Part shown: positions 1-7,721 of the stretch, piece by piece
Position numbering within the stretch: position 1 is the first letter of the stretch
Layout of the letters: each line of letters starts with the position of its first letter
NCBI RefSeq assembly: GCF_002954245.1
Contig: NZ_PPTG01000014.1
Span: 186,001 to 250,000 of the forward strand
DNA: 64,000 bases
Origin: Cryobacterium aureum
GTDB taxonomy: Bacteria; Actinomycetota; Actinomycetes; Actinomycetales; Microbacteriaceae
Reading direction: 5' to 3'
Program-made: the position numbers and the translations under genes
Notes under the pieces: generated by a model
Database searches by the model: none
What the model saw: the letters and a program-made list of their open reading frames with translations, nothing else
What the model was told of the DNA's origin: nothing

Positions 1-315
1 GCCCACCTCGCCCGGGTTGAGCGCACCGTCGAGCTCGATCAGCCCGTTCCGACGGCCTATTACACGGTGACCGGAGCGCTGTTCTTTGCCTCGAGCAACG
101 ATCTAATGACCCAGTTCGAGTACGCCGACGACCCCGACCGCATCGTCATCGATCTGTCGGCATCGCACATCTGGGACGCCTCAACCGTGGCCACCCTCGA
201 CGCCATCACCTACAAATATGAGCGACACGACAAGCACGTCGTCATCGAAGGCCTCAACGAGGCCAGCCACGAACTGCACGCCCGCCTCGCCGGCAACCTC
301 GGCGGCGGACACTGA
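1..315 (+). CDS. SulP-family anion transporter, C-terminal STAS domain (5' partial)
   Basis: The reading frame is open from the first base of the window and ends at the TGA at 313-315, so only the last 104 residues are visible. They read as a STAS domain: a strand (TGALFFASSN), a loop, a second strand (RIVIDLSASHIWDASTV) with the DAS/T segment of anti-sigma-factor-antagonist-like folds, and a final helix and strand (HVVIEGLNEAS). In SulP permeases this domain follows the membrane part and sits in the cytoplasm. The membrane segments lie outside the window, so the substrate (sulfate, bicarbonate or another anion) cannot be inferred. A SulP transporter is the likeliest full protein because a free-standing STAS protein would rarely have this upstream extension. 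Confidence 0.75.
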   Translation, partial: AHLARVERTVELDQPVPTAYYTVTGALFFASSNDLMTQFEYADDPDRIVIDLSASHIWDASTVATLDAITYKYERHDKHVVIEGLNEASHELHARLAGNLGGGH

Positions 316-320
316 CTGAT

Positions 321-1646
321 TCAGTCGGCCCACACCTCGGCGATCGGAATCTCCTGCCGCAGAATATTCGAGGCCGCTCGGTGACCGGAGCATAGCGCTG
401 CGGTTACCGTCGCGGGATCGTCCGTCCAGGTCGCCTCTCCGGCGAGGTGGAGCACCCCGCCGATGGGCGTTGCGAGATCGTCGTGGTCGGCTGTTGTGGA
501 GCCGAGCTTCATATAAGCGTACGAACCGCGCGCGAAGGGATCGTCCTGCCAGGCGGTGATATCCACGCGGATCGGCTGCTCCACCCGAGCGCCGTAAAGT
601 CGTCGCAGTTGCCCGAGAATGGAGTCGACGACCTGCTCTTCAGTCCAGGTGCGAATCTCCCGGGCCACCGGACCGGCCGCGAATGTCAGCAATGTCGGCG
701 TTTCGTGCAGAGCCGTGAGGTCGTACCAGGAGTGCCACCGGCGGCTCTCGGGGCCTTGCTGCCGGATAGCGTAGACCCCGTCGTCCCAGAACTTGGTCGG
801 GAACCGCAGAAAGACCTTCTCGAAGGCGTTCATCGTGAGTCGCCCCAGGGCCCCGGCGTTCGGTTCGGGGAGCGCTGGTTCGATGATGAAATCGGCCGAT
901 TGGAGCACTCCGATCGGTACCGTCACGACCGCGTTGTCCGCCGTCAGAGTGCCGTTTCCCGTCGTGACGGTGACACCCTCCGTCGACCAGCGCACCCGGG
1001 TGACGACCTGGTCAAAGCGGATGTCCAGCCCGGCCGCCAGGTGCCCCGGCAGTTGGTCATAGCCATGTGAAAAAACGACTTCATCGCCGTCGATGACATC
1101 GTCATCAAGGCCGTGGGCGGCAAGGTCCTCGATCCACGCCCCATACTGTTCCTCGCTTCGATGCTGCAGAAATTCGCGCACCCGTTCAGCACGATCATCG
1201 TCCCAGCCCAAGCTGGCCAGGGCTGTCTCGGTGACGTGCCGGTAGGAGGCATCCGCTTTCGAGGCAGCGACCGCCGTGACCAGCGCAGCGTCGACCGCGC
1301 GCACGTCGTCGGCGAAAGCCCGCGCGGCATCATCGCCCAGACGCTCGCCAGTCGGACCGTAGTAAGCGATCGGGCGGCTGTCCGGCTGGTATCCCCCGAC
1401 GGTGAACTCCACAGTCGGCAGGCCGAACGCCTCGGCCGCCGCCGCGACGGGGTTAGCAGTGACGCCGTGGATCCAGGATGCGCCCAGGTCGGTGACCAGC
1501 CCGTCAGCGCGGTCTGTGCACACTCGTCCGCCGACGCGGTCGCGGGCCTCGAGCACCACGACGCGGCGGCCGGCCCGCGCCAGCAACCGAGCGGCGGTCA
1601 GCCCTGCTACTCCGGCGCCAACCACGATCGTGTCTATTTGTTCCAT
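321..1646 (-). CDS. Flavin monoamine oxidase family protein
   Basis: FAD-dependent amine oxidase of 441 residues. It begins with an N-terminal dinucleotide-binding motif (VVGAGVAGLTAARLL) followed by LEARDRVGGRV, and ends with the conserved GGVLHLAGEAT motif that contacts FAD, the usual order and length for the monoamine/polyamine oxidase family. I chose the ATG at 1646, directly before the FAD motif; 35 more upstream codons are open but unlike the family. GAGGAATAAGG upstream is a usable ribosome-binding region. The substrate (a polyamine or aromatic amine) cannot be told from sequence. A short decayed copy of its C-terminal motif lies at about 2745-2803 and its upstream DNA resembles that in front of the tetR remnant, so this locus has been partly duplicated. 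Confidence 0.85.
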   Translation of the reverse strand: MEQIDTIVVGAGVAGLTAARLLARAGRRVVVLEARDRVGGRVCTDRADGLVTDLGASWIHGVTANPVAAAAEAFGLPTVEFTVGGYQPDSRPIAYYGPTGERLGDDAARAFADDVRAVDAALVTAVAASKADASYRHVTETALASLGWDDDRAERVREFLQHRSEEQYGAWIEDLAAHGLDDDVIDGDEVVFSHGYDQLPGHLAAGLDIRFDQVVTRVRWSTEGVTVTTGNGTLTADNAVVTVPIGVLQSADFIIEPALPEPNAGALGRLTMNAFEKVFLRFPTKFWDDGVYAIRQQGPESRRWHSWYDLTALHETPTLLTFAAGPVAREIRTWTEEQVVDSILGQLRRLYGARVEQPIRVDITAWQDDPFARGSYAYMKLGSTTADHDDLATPIGGVLHLAGEATWTDDPATVTAALCSGHRAASNILRQEIPIAEVWAD

Positions 1647-1770
1647 GCCTGACCTTATTCCTCTGCCCACCTCGCATGGGGGCGGACTGACGCTATCGAT
1701 CCCGCCCTGCCCGCAACAGCGTTGAGGGCAGTGGTGAGGACATCCGCTCATTTATTGACGACGACCGACC

Positions 1771-2121
1771 GTGACGGTCGTGGATGCCTCAATCGTTGTA
1801 CGACTGCTGCAGAACCGGCGGGGCGACACGGTATTGCGCGAGCGGTTCAGGATGGAGCGGTATGTGCACGCACCCGCTTTGATCGGCGCCGAGGTGAGTT
1901 CCGCGATTCGCGGGCTGCTGCTCACCAAGGCGTCAACGGGGCCCAGCCACGTCCACAGGCCCTGGCTCGTCGGCAGAGAAGGAGTGCGCGGTCGCACCGG
2001 GCGGCCCGCGGGAATCGCTTCTACGACGCGTGATGGTTCATGCTCGTCTCAGTTGTTTCGAGTGCCCATTATTGGGGGCCGTGAGGGCACACTTGCCACG
2101 AGGGGACGGTCAGTAAGCTGA
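1771..2121 (+). pseudogene. VapC-like PIN-domain toxin, frameshifted remnant
   Basis: The first 50 residues look like a PIN-domain toxin: MTVVDASIVVRLL with the first acidic residue, then APALIGAEVSSAIRGLL with the second. After about position 1930 the frame loses similarity. Family-like pieces reappear in other frames: GNRFYDA at about 2013-2030 (compare the YDA segment around the third acidic site of VapC), then CPLLGAVRAHLPRG around 2060-2100, like the CPLLTxDxxLAR end of PIN toxins. This is what several indels in an old vapC would leave. The 116-codon open frame is therefore not expected to give a working nuclease, and no antitoxin gene lies beside it. Confidence 0.55.
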
Positions 2122-2205
2122 GGCGAACTTGATCTCGAGGATCGCACTACTTCGTTTCGGCTCTTTCCGAAGTTGAAGACACGTAAATAGACGGGGAAAA
2201 ATATC

Positions 2206-2730
2206 ATGCGGATCTCGATTGTCGCGTCCATAGCGACGCCCGTGGTGATGATGGCGCTGCTTTCAGGGTGCGCGGCGAACAGCGGAACGAGCAGCGCATT
2301 AGAGCGGTTACGCACCTCGACGAAAGCCTGCTCCGTGACTCAAGTTCAGGCCGTCATGTTCGGCGATGTTGCGGCCGACACTATCTCGCAGACCGGGGAC
2401 TTCGCTCAACCGGATCTTTTCTCGGCCAGCCAGTCGGTGATCTGCGCGGGGGAATACGCCACGACTGATCCCGACGCCTACGACACCAGCAGGGTATCTA
2501 TCGCCATCCTGGCCGGCGGTTCGGAGGTCTTCGAAAAATTGGACAAGACGCTTCAAGCCGCTGACTTTCCGGAAAGCAGCCTGTCGGGCATGAGCACACA
2601 TGGTTGGTCCAACAGCGACGTCCAAATCTATGCTGTCAAAATGTCCGATTCTCTTGCCGACTCCAGACAAACCGAATTTACGTCGAAAACGAAGGCAATC
2701 GTGGTCACGATCAAGCCGGTGCAGGACTAA
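2206..2730 (+). CDS. Putative secreted lipoprotein, unknown function
   Basis: A 174-residue protein with a clear lipoprotein signal peptide: MRISIVASIATPVVMMALLSGC, with the lipobox LLSGC and the lipidated Cys at residue 22, then a small-residue linker (AANSGTSS). The mature part contains Cys42 and Cys85, which could form a disulfide, and no domain I recognise. It should be anchored on the outer face of the membrane. The start is preceded by GGGGAAAAATATC, nearly identical to the sequence before the ice-binding protein start at 36341, the only other place I saw it. The flanking genes are decayed, so this one stands alone. Confidence 0.6.
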   Translation: MRISIVASIATPVVMMALLSGCAANSGTSSALERLRTSTKACSVTQVQAVMFGDVAADTISQTGDFAQPDLFSASQSVICAGEYATTDPDAYDTSRVSIAILAGGSEVFEKLDKTLQAADFPESSLSGMSTHGWSNSDVQIYAVKMSDSLADSRQTEFTSKTKAIVVTIKPVQD

Positions 2731-2744
2731 CGCCGTCATTTCAT

Positions 2745-2803
2745 CGGACCGGGTCGCCTCGCCGGAAAAGTGGAACACACCGGCGATGGCTAATCGACTG
2801 GCA
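2745..2803 (-). pseudogene. Amine oxidase C-terminal fragment
   Basis: On the minus strand this stretch reads ASRLAIAGVFHFSGEATRS, matching the C-terminal FAD motif of the intact amine oxidase at 321-1646 (LATPIGGVLHLAGEATWT). Nothing else of the enzyme is left around it. About 40 bp further on (2825-2888) the DNA resembles 1725-1775, the region just upstream of the intact oxidase. Together they look like both ends of a lost second copy with the middle deleted. Confidence 0.5.
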
Positions 2804-2877
2804 CGAATCGGCACCCATAGCAGCGTCGAGTGCAGCCGTGATGACATCCGCTCGTCTATCGAGGGTGACCACCGGCA

Positions 2878-3159
2878 ATGACGGTCAAATCAAACGGCGG
2901 GTCGGCCAAGGAACGGCTGCTCGCTTCGGCCGCCCAACTGTTCTACGCCAAGGGCCTGTTGGCAACAAGCGTCGACGCGATCACCGCCGAGCATTGCGCC
3001 TTCCTATTGGGGGGCGCCATGGTTCGTGCCGGGCTCGCCGGTACCGCTGACCGCCTTCACCACGCTCGCCGAGCTGCTGCGGCCATGGTCGACGCGCTCG
3101 ACACACGAAGAAGCCCCGGTCGCGTGACCGGGGCTTCTTCGTCATCCAGTGGGAGTTAG
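2878..3159 (+). pseudogene. TetR-family regulator with internal deletion
   Basis: The N-terminus is a typical TetR DNA-binding start (KERLLASAAQLFYAKGLLATSVDAITAE), but it breaks off inside the helix-turn-helix, before the recognition helix is complete. The frame then continues with AFLLGGAMVRAGLAGTADR and a helical tail, which resemble the last helices of the ligand-binding domain. The product would be 93 residues against about 190 for the family, so roughly 100 codons appear to have been lost in frame. A protein with half an HTH should not bind DNA. Its 3' end overlaps the terminator of the isocitrate lyase gene. Confidence 0.6.
3107..3140 (-). terminator. Terminator of the isocitrate lyase gene
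   Basis: A perfect 14-bp stem (GAAGAAGCCCCGGT and its complement at 3127-3140) with the six-base loop CGCGTG. On the minus strand it starts 16 nt past the isocitrate lyase stop codon. There is no long U tract, as is common for actinobacterial terminators. Confidence 0.8.
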
Positions 3160-4772
3160 TGGCTGCTCAAAGCCGGTTCCTCGAACTGGTTGCTCGTGTT
3201 GTTCACGCCGCCAGCCTTGAGGGCTGCTGCACCGGCGAAGTACTCCTTGTGGTTGTCACCGAGGTCCGAACCGGACATGTTCTGGTGCTTGACCGTGGCG
3301 ATTCCCTCGCGGATTTCGCGACGCTGCACGCCCTTGACGTAGGCGAGCATGCCCTGATCGGCGAAGTAGCCCTTGGCCAGGTCATCCGTCGAGAGTGCAG
3401 CCGTGTGGTACGTCGGCAGGGTGATGAGGTGGTGGAAGATACCAGCCTCTTTGGAGCTGTCGCGCTGGAAGGTACGGATATTCTCGTCGGCATTCACGGC
3501 CAGTTCGGTCTCGTCGTAGTCGACGCTCATGAGCTTGGCGCGGTCGTAGGCTGAGACGTCCTTGCCTTCGGCGAGGAGTGCGTCGTACGCCTGCTGACGG
3601 AAATTCAGGGTCCAGTTGAACGACGGGCTGTTGTTGTAGACCAGCTTGGCGTTCGGAATGGCCTTGCGAACCTCGTTCATCATGCCTGCGATCTGGCCGA
3701 TGTGGGGCTTCTCAGTCTCGATCCAGAGCAGGTCGGCACCATTTTGCAGCGACGTGATGCTGTCGAGAACGCAACGCGCCTCGCCGGTTCCGGCGCGGAA
3801 CTGGAACAGGTTGCTAGCAAGGCGCTTCGGGCGAAGCAGCTTGCCGTCCCGCTTGATGACGACGTCACCGTTACCAAGGTCGGCCTCGGTGATTTCGTCA
3901 ACGTCGAGGAAGGAGTTGTACTGGTCACCGAGGTCGCCGGGCGTGTACGTCACGGCGAGCTTCTGAGTAAGGCCGGCACCGAGCGAGTCGGTGCGCGAGA
4001 CGATGATGCCGTTCTCGATACCGAGCTCGAGGAACGCGTAGCGAACGGCGTTCAGCTTGGCGATGAAGTCTTCGTGAGGAACGGTGACCTTGCCGTCCTG
4101 GTGGCCACACTGCTTTTCGTCCGAGACCTGATTCTCGATCTGGATGGCGCAGGCGCCAGCCTCGATCATTTTCTTTGCCAGGAGGTAGGTGGCTTCAGGG
4201 TTACCGAAGCCGGCATCGATGTCGGCGATGATCGGCACAACGTGGGTCTCGAAGTTGTCGATCTGCGTCTGGATCGCAGCTGCTTTGGCGTCGTCGCCGA
4301 CGATGCGGGCGTTGTCGAGGCCGGTGAAGAGCAGGTCGAGCTCGCGGGCGTCAGCCTGACGGAGGAAGGTGTAGATTTCTTCGACGAGAGCGGGAACGGT
4401 CGTCTTCTCGTGCATGGACTGGTCGGGGAGCGGACCGAATTCGCTGCGCAGCGCTGCAACCATCCAACCGGACAGGTACAGGTAGCGCTTGTTGGTCGTC
4501 TTGAGGTGCTTCTTGATCGAGATCATCTTCTGCTGGCCGATGAAACCGTGCCAGACGCCGAGCGACTGGGTGTAGACGGAGGAATCGGCGTCGTACTCGC
4601 CCATGTCCTTGCGCATGATGTCGGCGGTGTACTGAGCGATCTCGAGGCCGGTCTTGAACCGGTTCTGGGCCCGCATCCGGGCGACGGACTCGGGGTTGAT
4701 GGCGTCCCAGCTGCTTCCAACCTGCTGCTTGAGGGCTTCGATATCCTCGATGTCTTTCTGGTACTCAGTCAT
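3156..4772 (-). CDS. aceA: Isocitrate lyase (long form)
   Basis: Cleaves isocitrate to succinate and glyoxylate, the first step of the glyoxylate bypass used for growth on acetate and fatty acids. The product has 538 residues, the size of the longer isocitrate lyase class (about 530, as in Pseudomonas aeruginosa) rather than the 430-residue mycobacterial Icl1. The active-site motif reads KQCGH, with the catalytic Cys at residue 222; IADIDAGFG (Mg2+ and substrate binding) and the C-terminal tail are present. The ATG at 4772 is chosen because GAAGGA lies six bases upstream; the ATG at 4778 abuts it and would be too close. Convergent with the tetR remnant and followed by a strong terminator. Confidence 0.95.
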   Translation of the reverse strand: MTEYQKDIEDIEALKQQVGSSWDAINPESVARMRAQNRFKTGLEIAQYTADIMRKDMGEYDADSSVYTQSLGVWHGFIGQQKMISIKKHLKTTNKRYLYLSGWMVAALRSEFGPLPDQSMHEKTTVPALVEEIYTFLRQADARELDLLFTGLDNARIVGDDAKAAAIQTQIDNFETHVVPIIADIDAGFGNPEATYLLAKKMIEAGACAIQIENQVSDEKQCGHQDGKVTVPHEDFIAKLNAVRYAFLELGIENGIIVSRTDSLGAGLTQKLAVTYTPGDLGDQYNSFLDVDEITEADLGNGDVVIKRDGKLLRPKRLASNLFQFRAGTGEARCVLDSITSLQNGADLLWIETEKPHIGQIAGMMNEVRKAIPNAKLVYNNSPSFNWTLNFRQQAYDALLAEGKDVSAYDRAKLMSVDYDETELAVNADENIRTFQRDSSKEAGIFHHLITLPTYHTAALSTDDLAKGYFADQGMLAYVKGVQRREIREGIATVKHQNMSGSDLGDNHKEYFAGAAALKAGGVNNTSNQFEEPALSSH

Positions 4773-4940
4773 GTTCATTCCTTCGACGTATGAGTTGGGC
4801 TGAGCCGGGACTTCTGACTCAACTGGCCGGTATCGGCTGCTAAACCCAGATTGACGCAAGAACAACCGGTCTTCTCAAGAAAGTTAGCCAGAATAAACGC
4901 GATTCTTCTGCAATTGAAAAGTTATTCGTCGGGGATGGGT

Positions 4941-5096
4941 CTATTCCGGCCCGAGGCCGGGTATGACGATAACCAGTCGGCATCGTGGGCACCGATAGCA
5001 GGATTCCAGCCCTTCGGCGGTGTCGACACCGTCAGTGATCATCTCGGTGCCGCAGGCAGGACACAGGGGGGCGTCAGCGGTTTCTTCGTCGATCAT
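4941..5096 (-). CDS. Small zinc-ribbon protein (51 aa)
   Basis: A 51-residue protein with two CxxC knuckles, CPACGTE and CYRCPRC, spaced as in rubredoxin-type zinc ribbons, and an acidic start (MIDEETADAP). Its ATG overlaps the stop codon of the threonine synthase-like gene in an ATGA arrangement (5093-5096), so the two should be translationally coupled. A longer open frame exists upstream but runs inside the neighbouring gene. Function unknown; coupling suggests a partner or accessory of the PLP enzyme, which itself carries an N-terminal zinc ribbon. Small ribbon proteins may also bind RNA or RNA polymerase, so this is a guess. Confidence 0.65.
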   Translation of the reverse strand: MIDEETADAPLCPACGTEMITDGVDTAEGLESCYRCPRCRLVIVIPGLGPE

Positions 5097-6253
5097 GCGT
5101 GCCGTGTCGTTGACTCGAGCGATTTCAGGCCGGCACCGCAGAGCGGCACGACTACCGACTCGGCCGTGAGCAGGCTCGCGGCCGTCGCCCAGGTGCGGCT
5201 GACGGAGTGGAACGTCTGGTCGACGGCGGCGCGCACGGCGGCGAAACACACGGCCGAGGTGGGCTCGACGAAGAGCCCCTCGTCGGCCAGCTCCTGCCGG
5301 GCGGCCGCGGTCTGCCGGTCGGTGACAGCGACGATGGTGCCGCCGGTGGCACGCACGGCCGCGAGAATCTGTCGTCCCCGGGGTGGCGCCGCAATGGCGA
5401 TGCCCTCGGCGATCGTGCGGCCGCCGTCAGCGGCCACGGGCGCATCGATACCCTGCGCCATGGCCTGTTCCAGCGGCGCACAAGCGGATGCCTGCACCGC
5501 GACAATCCGCGGCATCCGCTCGGCGAGACCCGCGGCCACCAGCTCGCTGAAGGCGAGGTAGCAGCCGAGCAGCATCGTTCCGTTGCCGACAGGAACCACC
5601 ACCGTCTCCGGCAGCGAGCATCCACGCTGCTCCCAGATTTCGTAGCCGTAGGTCTTGACGCCGTGCAGAAAGTACGGATGGTAGACGTGGCTCGCGTAGA
5701 GCACACCGGGTTGCCCGGCCGCCTGCAGGGCCGCCGCGGAGGTGTCCCTGCGCGAACCAGGCACCAGTACAACCGTCGCGCCGTGCGCACGCATCTGCGC
5801 GAGCTTGCCGGGCGACGTGGACTCGGGCACGTAGACCGTGCAATCGATGCCGGCCCGACCGAAGTACGCGGCCATCGCCGTGCCGGCGTTGCCGCTGCTG
5901 TCGACCATGGCACTTTCGACGCCCAACCGTTTGGCGAGGGTCGCGAGTATGACGGCGCCGCGGTCTTTAAAGGAGAGCGTCGGCAGCAGAAAGTCCAGCT
6001 TGAGTTGCACGTGCGGAAGCGCGCGGGCCGGCACGAGTGGTGAGAAGCCCTCCCCCAGGGTGATGGTACGGTCGGCAGCGATCGGCAGGGCTTCGGCGTA
6101 GCGCCAGAGCGAGGTGGCGCGGCCGGGTAGAGCCGCGGCATCCATTTGTGTGGCGAATTCGACCACGTCGAGCACACCGCCGCAGGTGCACCGCCAGGCC
6201 AGGCTTTCCACCGGGTAGATTGCGCCGCAGTCGGAGCAGATTAGGTCAGGCAT
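5093..6253 (-). CDS. Threonine synthase-like PLP-dependent enzyme
   Basis: A 386-residue fold-type II PLP enzyme. The N-terminus is a zinc ribbon (Cys6, Cys9, Cys22, Cys24), as in many archaeal and actinobacterial threonine synthases. The PLP lysine is K96 in LSFKDRG; SSGNAGTAMAAYFGRAG and the phosphate-binding VPVGNGTMLLG follow. Threonine synthase turns O-phosphohomoserine into threonine. No hom or thrB lies nearby, and such paralogues are often outside the biosynthetic cluster, so it may be a diverged copy with another beta- or gamma-elimination substrate. It heads a two-gene unit with the 51-residue zinc-ribbon protein. Confidence 0.8.
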   Translation of the reverse strand: MPDLICSDCGAIYPVESLAWRCTCGGVLDVVEFATQMDAAALPGRATSLWRYAEALPIAADRTITLGEGFSPLVPARALPHVQLKLDFLLPTLSFKDRGAVILATLAKRLGVESAMVDSSGNAGTAMAAYFGRAGIDCTVYVPESTSPGKLAQMRAHGATVVLVPGSRRDTSAAALQAAGQPGVLYASHVYHPYFLHGVKTYGYEIWEQRGCSLPETVVVPVGNGTMLLGCYLAFSELVAAGLAERMPRIVAVQASACAPLEQAMAQGIDAPVAADGGRTIAEGIAIAAPPRGRQILAAVRATGGTIVAVTDRQTAAARQELADEGLFVEPTSAVCFAAVRAAVDQTFHSVSRTWATAASLLTAESVVVPLCGAGLKSLESTTRHA

Positions 6254-6411
6254 CGCTTCAGACTAACTGCCCCGCACTCAATTTCATGAGCCCGTCTTAT
6301 GGCGTGAGTCGCGACGAATCCATGCGCGAGGTCATGTCGCAGCAGTCCGACTACTACGGCGGACACCTTTCGGATCGAGTCACCGCCCCCGACACCGACT
6401 GATGCTCCCCA

Positions 6412-6424
6412 TAGGGTGGGACGC
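6412..6424 (+). promoter_or_regulatory. Leaderless-type promoter -10 box
   Basis: TAGGGT at 6412-6417 fits the actinobacterial -10 consensus TANNNT and ends seven bases before the ATG at 6425, so transcription would start at or next to the start codon. The same TAGGGTGGG stands before the paralogous gene at 6936. Confidence 0.5.
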
Positions 6425-6919
6425 ATGATGTTTCACCGATATTGGCGCATCGGCCTGATGGCGCCGGTACTCGGCTTTCTCCTGGGGGCCGCCGTGTTCG
6501 GCGTGATGGCCATGGGCGGTAACTCTCAGACCCGCTCCGGTACGACTGTCGAAAGCGTCGCGCGGGCGGTTTTGGGCTTCGGTTCCGTGGGTCTGGCGGT
6601 CAGTCTCGCCGCGCTGATCGGCGGAATCATGATGGTCGCCTGTATCGACCCGCACCTCGCTAAAACGTCTGGCGCGCGCACAGCATGGGCCGCTCTGGGG
6701 GCGGCCAGCGGCGTACTGGTTCTCGGAATCGTCTTCGCCACCGTGCAAGGGAGAGTCGGCGATAATTGGGCCTCCCTCATCGTCTCCTTCACCGTGGTGC
6801 TGGCCATCGTTGCGGGCATCGTGGCAGCGTTTCTGGTGTACCGGGCGGAGCGGCGAAGCGAGCGCATCCGGCCAGCCCGGGTGGAGCATCCGCTGCCCGG
6901 TGCGTGGCTGGAGTTCTAG
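6425..6919 (+). CDS. Four-helix membrane protein, first of a tandem paralogous pair
   Basis: A 164-residue integral membrane protein with four predicted transmembrane helices (about residues 8-28, 47-68, 82-102 and 116-136) and a basic cytoplasmic tail (YRAERRSERIRPAR). It is a paralogue of the next gene: both start M-x-x-R-YWRI followed by APxxGFLLxA, both have a central D-x-HL-x-K-S/T-x-x-ART motif, and both end in VLYAEWR/VYRAERR. Start chosen by alignment with the paralogue. No family recognised and no transporter signature. The shared promoter sequence suggests the two arose by a duplication that included the regulatory region. Confidence 0.7.
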   Translation: MMFHRYWRIGLMAPVLGFLLGAAVFGVMAMGGNSQTRSGTTVESVARAVLGFGSVGLAVSLAALIGGIMMVACIDPHLAKTSGARTAWAALGAASGVLVLGIVFATVQGRVGDNWASLIVSFTVVLAIVAGIVAAFLVYRAERRSERIRPARVEHPLPGAWLEF

Positions 6920-6923
6920 AACG

Positions 6924-6935
6924 TAGGGTGGGCAC
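6924..6935 (+). promoter_or_regulatory. Leaderless-type promoter -10 box (second copy)
   Basis: TAGGGT at 6924-6929 ends six bases before the ATG at 6936, in the same TAGGGTGGG context as the copy at 6412. The downstream paralogue therefore probably has its own start site as well as read-through. Confidence 0.5.
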
Positions 6936-7373
6936 ATGATTATTCGGCGTTACTGGCGCATCGCGGTGTTTGCACCGTTCGTGGGGTTTCTCCTCGCGGC
7001 GGTCGTGGCGATCATCATGACCGATGCCGGTAGCCGTGAAACCGAATTTCGGTTCTGGTTTGTCGTGCGTTCCATGGCGAACTACGGTGTGATCGGTTCA
7101 GTCATCGCGGCGGCGGCGCTACTGGGCGCCCTGGCCGCCGTGGCGATCGTCGATCGGCACCTCACGAAATCGCGGCGCGCGCGCACGTCGGGAGCCGCAG
7201 TCGGCGCGACCCTGGGCGTAGTGCTGTTATCAGTGGTGGTGGCCGGCGTGCTGTCCCTGATCGACGATGGAGCCTACGCCGGAATCACCATCGCATTCGG
7301 TCTGGTCTTCGGTGTGGCCGCCAGCGTCGTGGCAGCCGTCATGGTGTTATATGCGGAATGGCGCAGCCTCTAG
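6936..7373 (+). CDS. Four-helix membrane protein, second of a tandem paralogous pair
   Basis: 145 residues, four predicted transmembrane helices, and the same layout as the gene at 6425: MIIRRYWRI, then APFVGFLLAAVVAI, the central DRHLTKSRRARTSGAAVGA and the final VLYAEWRSL. It follows its paralogue by 16 bases. Its stop codon overlaps that of the convergent DUF2277 gene (the four bases CTAG at 7370-7373 serve both). Function unknown; the conserved Asp/His/Lys motif between helices 2 and 3 is the only likely functional site. Confidence 0.7.
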   Translation: MIIRRYWRIAVFAPFVGFLLAAVVAIIMTDAGSRETEFRFWFVVRSMANYGVIGSVIAAAALLGALAAVAIVDRHLTKSRRARTSGAAVGATLGVVLLSVVVAGVLSLIDDGAYAGITIAFGLVFGVAASVVAAVMVLYAEWRSL

Positions 7374-7639
7374 GCAGCAAACCGCTTCTGCGAGCGCGCC
7401 TTGGCCTTCTCGGCCTCGATTTCACGGTTCTTCGGCGGCGCGACACTCACCAGGTCTTCGAGCAGGTGCCGTGAAATGTGCGCGATCTCGTGCACCGCAC
7501 GGTCGAACGCCTCCGCGTTCGCCTTCGACGGATGCGTCGACCCGCTGATCTTGCGCACGTATTGCAGTGCGGCCGCGTGCACCTCGTCATCGGTCGCGGC
7601 AGGTTCAAAGTTACTCAGGACATGAATGTTTCGGCACAT
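7370..7639 (-). CDS. DUF2277 family protein
   Basis: 89 residues starting MCRNIHVLSNFEPAATDDE, the hallmark of DUF2277 (MCRNIxxLxNFxPxAT), followed by the equally conserved AALQYVRKISGSTHPS. These small soluble proteins are widespread in actinobacteria and their role is not known to me. The start at the MCRN methionine is certain from family conservation; the longer upstream frame is discarded. On the minus strand TACCCT ends six bases before the ATG, so the mRNA is probably leaderless. Confidence 0.85.
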   Translation of the reverse strand: MCRNIHVLSNFEPAATDDEVHAAALQYVRKISGSTHPSKANAEAFDRAVHEIAHISRHLLEDLVSVAPPKNREIEAEKAKARSQKRFAA

Positions 7640-7651
7640 GCCTTCAGGGTA
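7640..7651 (-). promoter_or_regulatory. Leaderless-type promoter of the DUF2277 gene
   Basis: Minus-strand TACCCT (7646-7651) followed by GAAGGC and the ATG. The same hexamer and nearly the same spacer (TACCCT, GAAGCC, ATG) precede the unrelated gene at 37469. Confidence 0.5.
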
Positions 7652-7721
7652 ATCACGCTTCCGACAGCCTTCAAGACCCGGGCGTAGGATGCCCCCGCTC
7701 GGCTTCGACAGGAGACGTCCC

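Noticed and set aside
3702-4793. 363-codon open frame antisense to isocitrate lyase
   Set aside because: Shadow of the aceA codon pattern; the protein is unlike any family while the opposite strand encodes an unmistakable enzyme.
6288-6402. 38-codon plus-strand frame starting MSPSYGVSRDESMREV
   Set aside because: No ribosome-binding site, no recognisable domain, and it ends at the leaderless promoter of the next gene; too weak to call.
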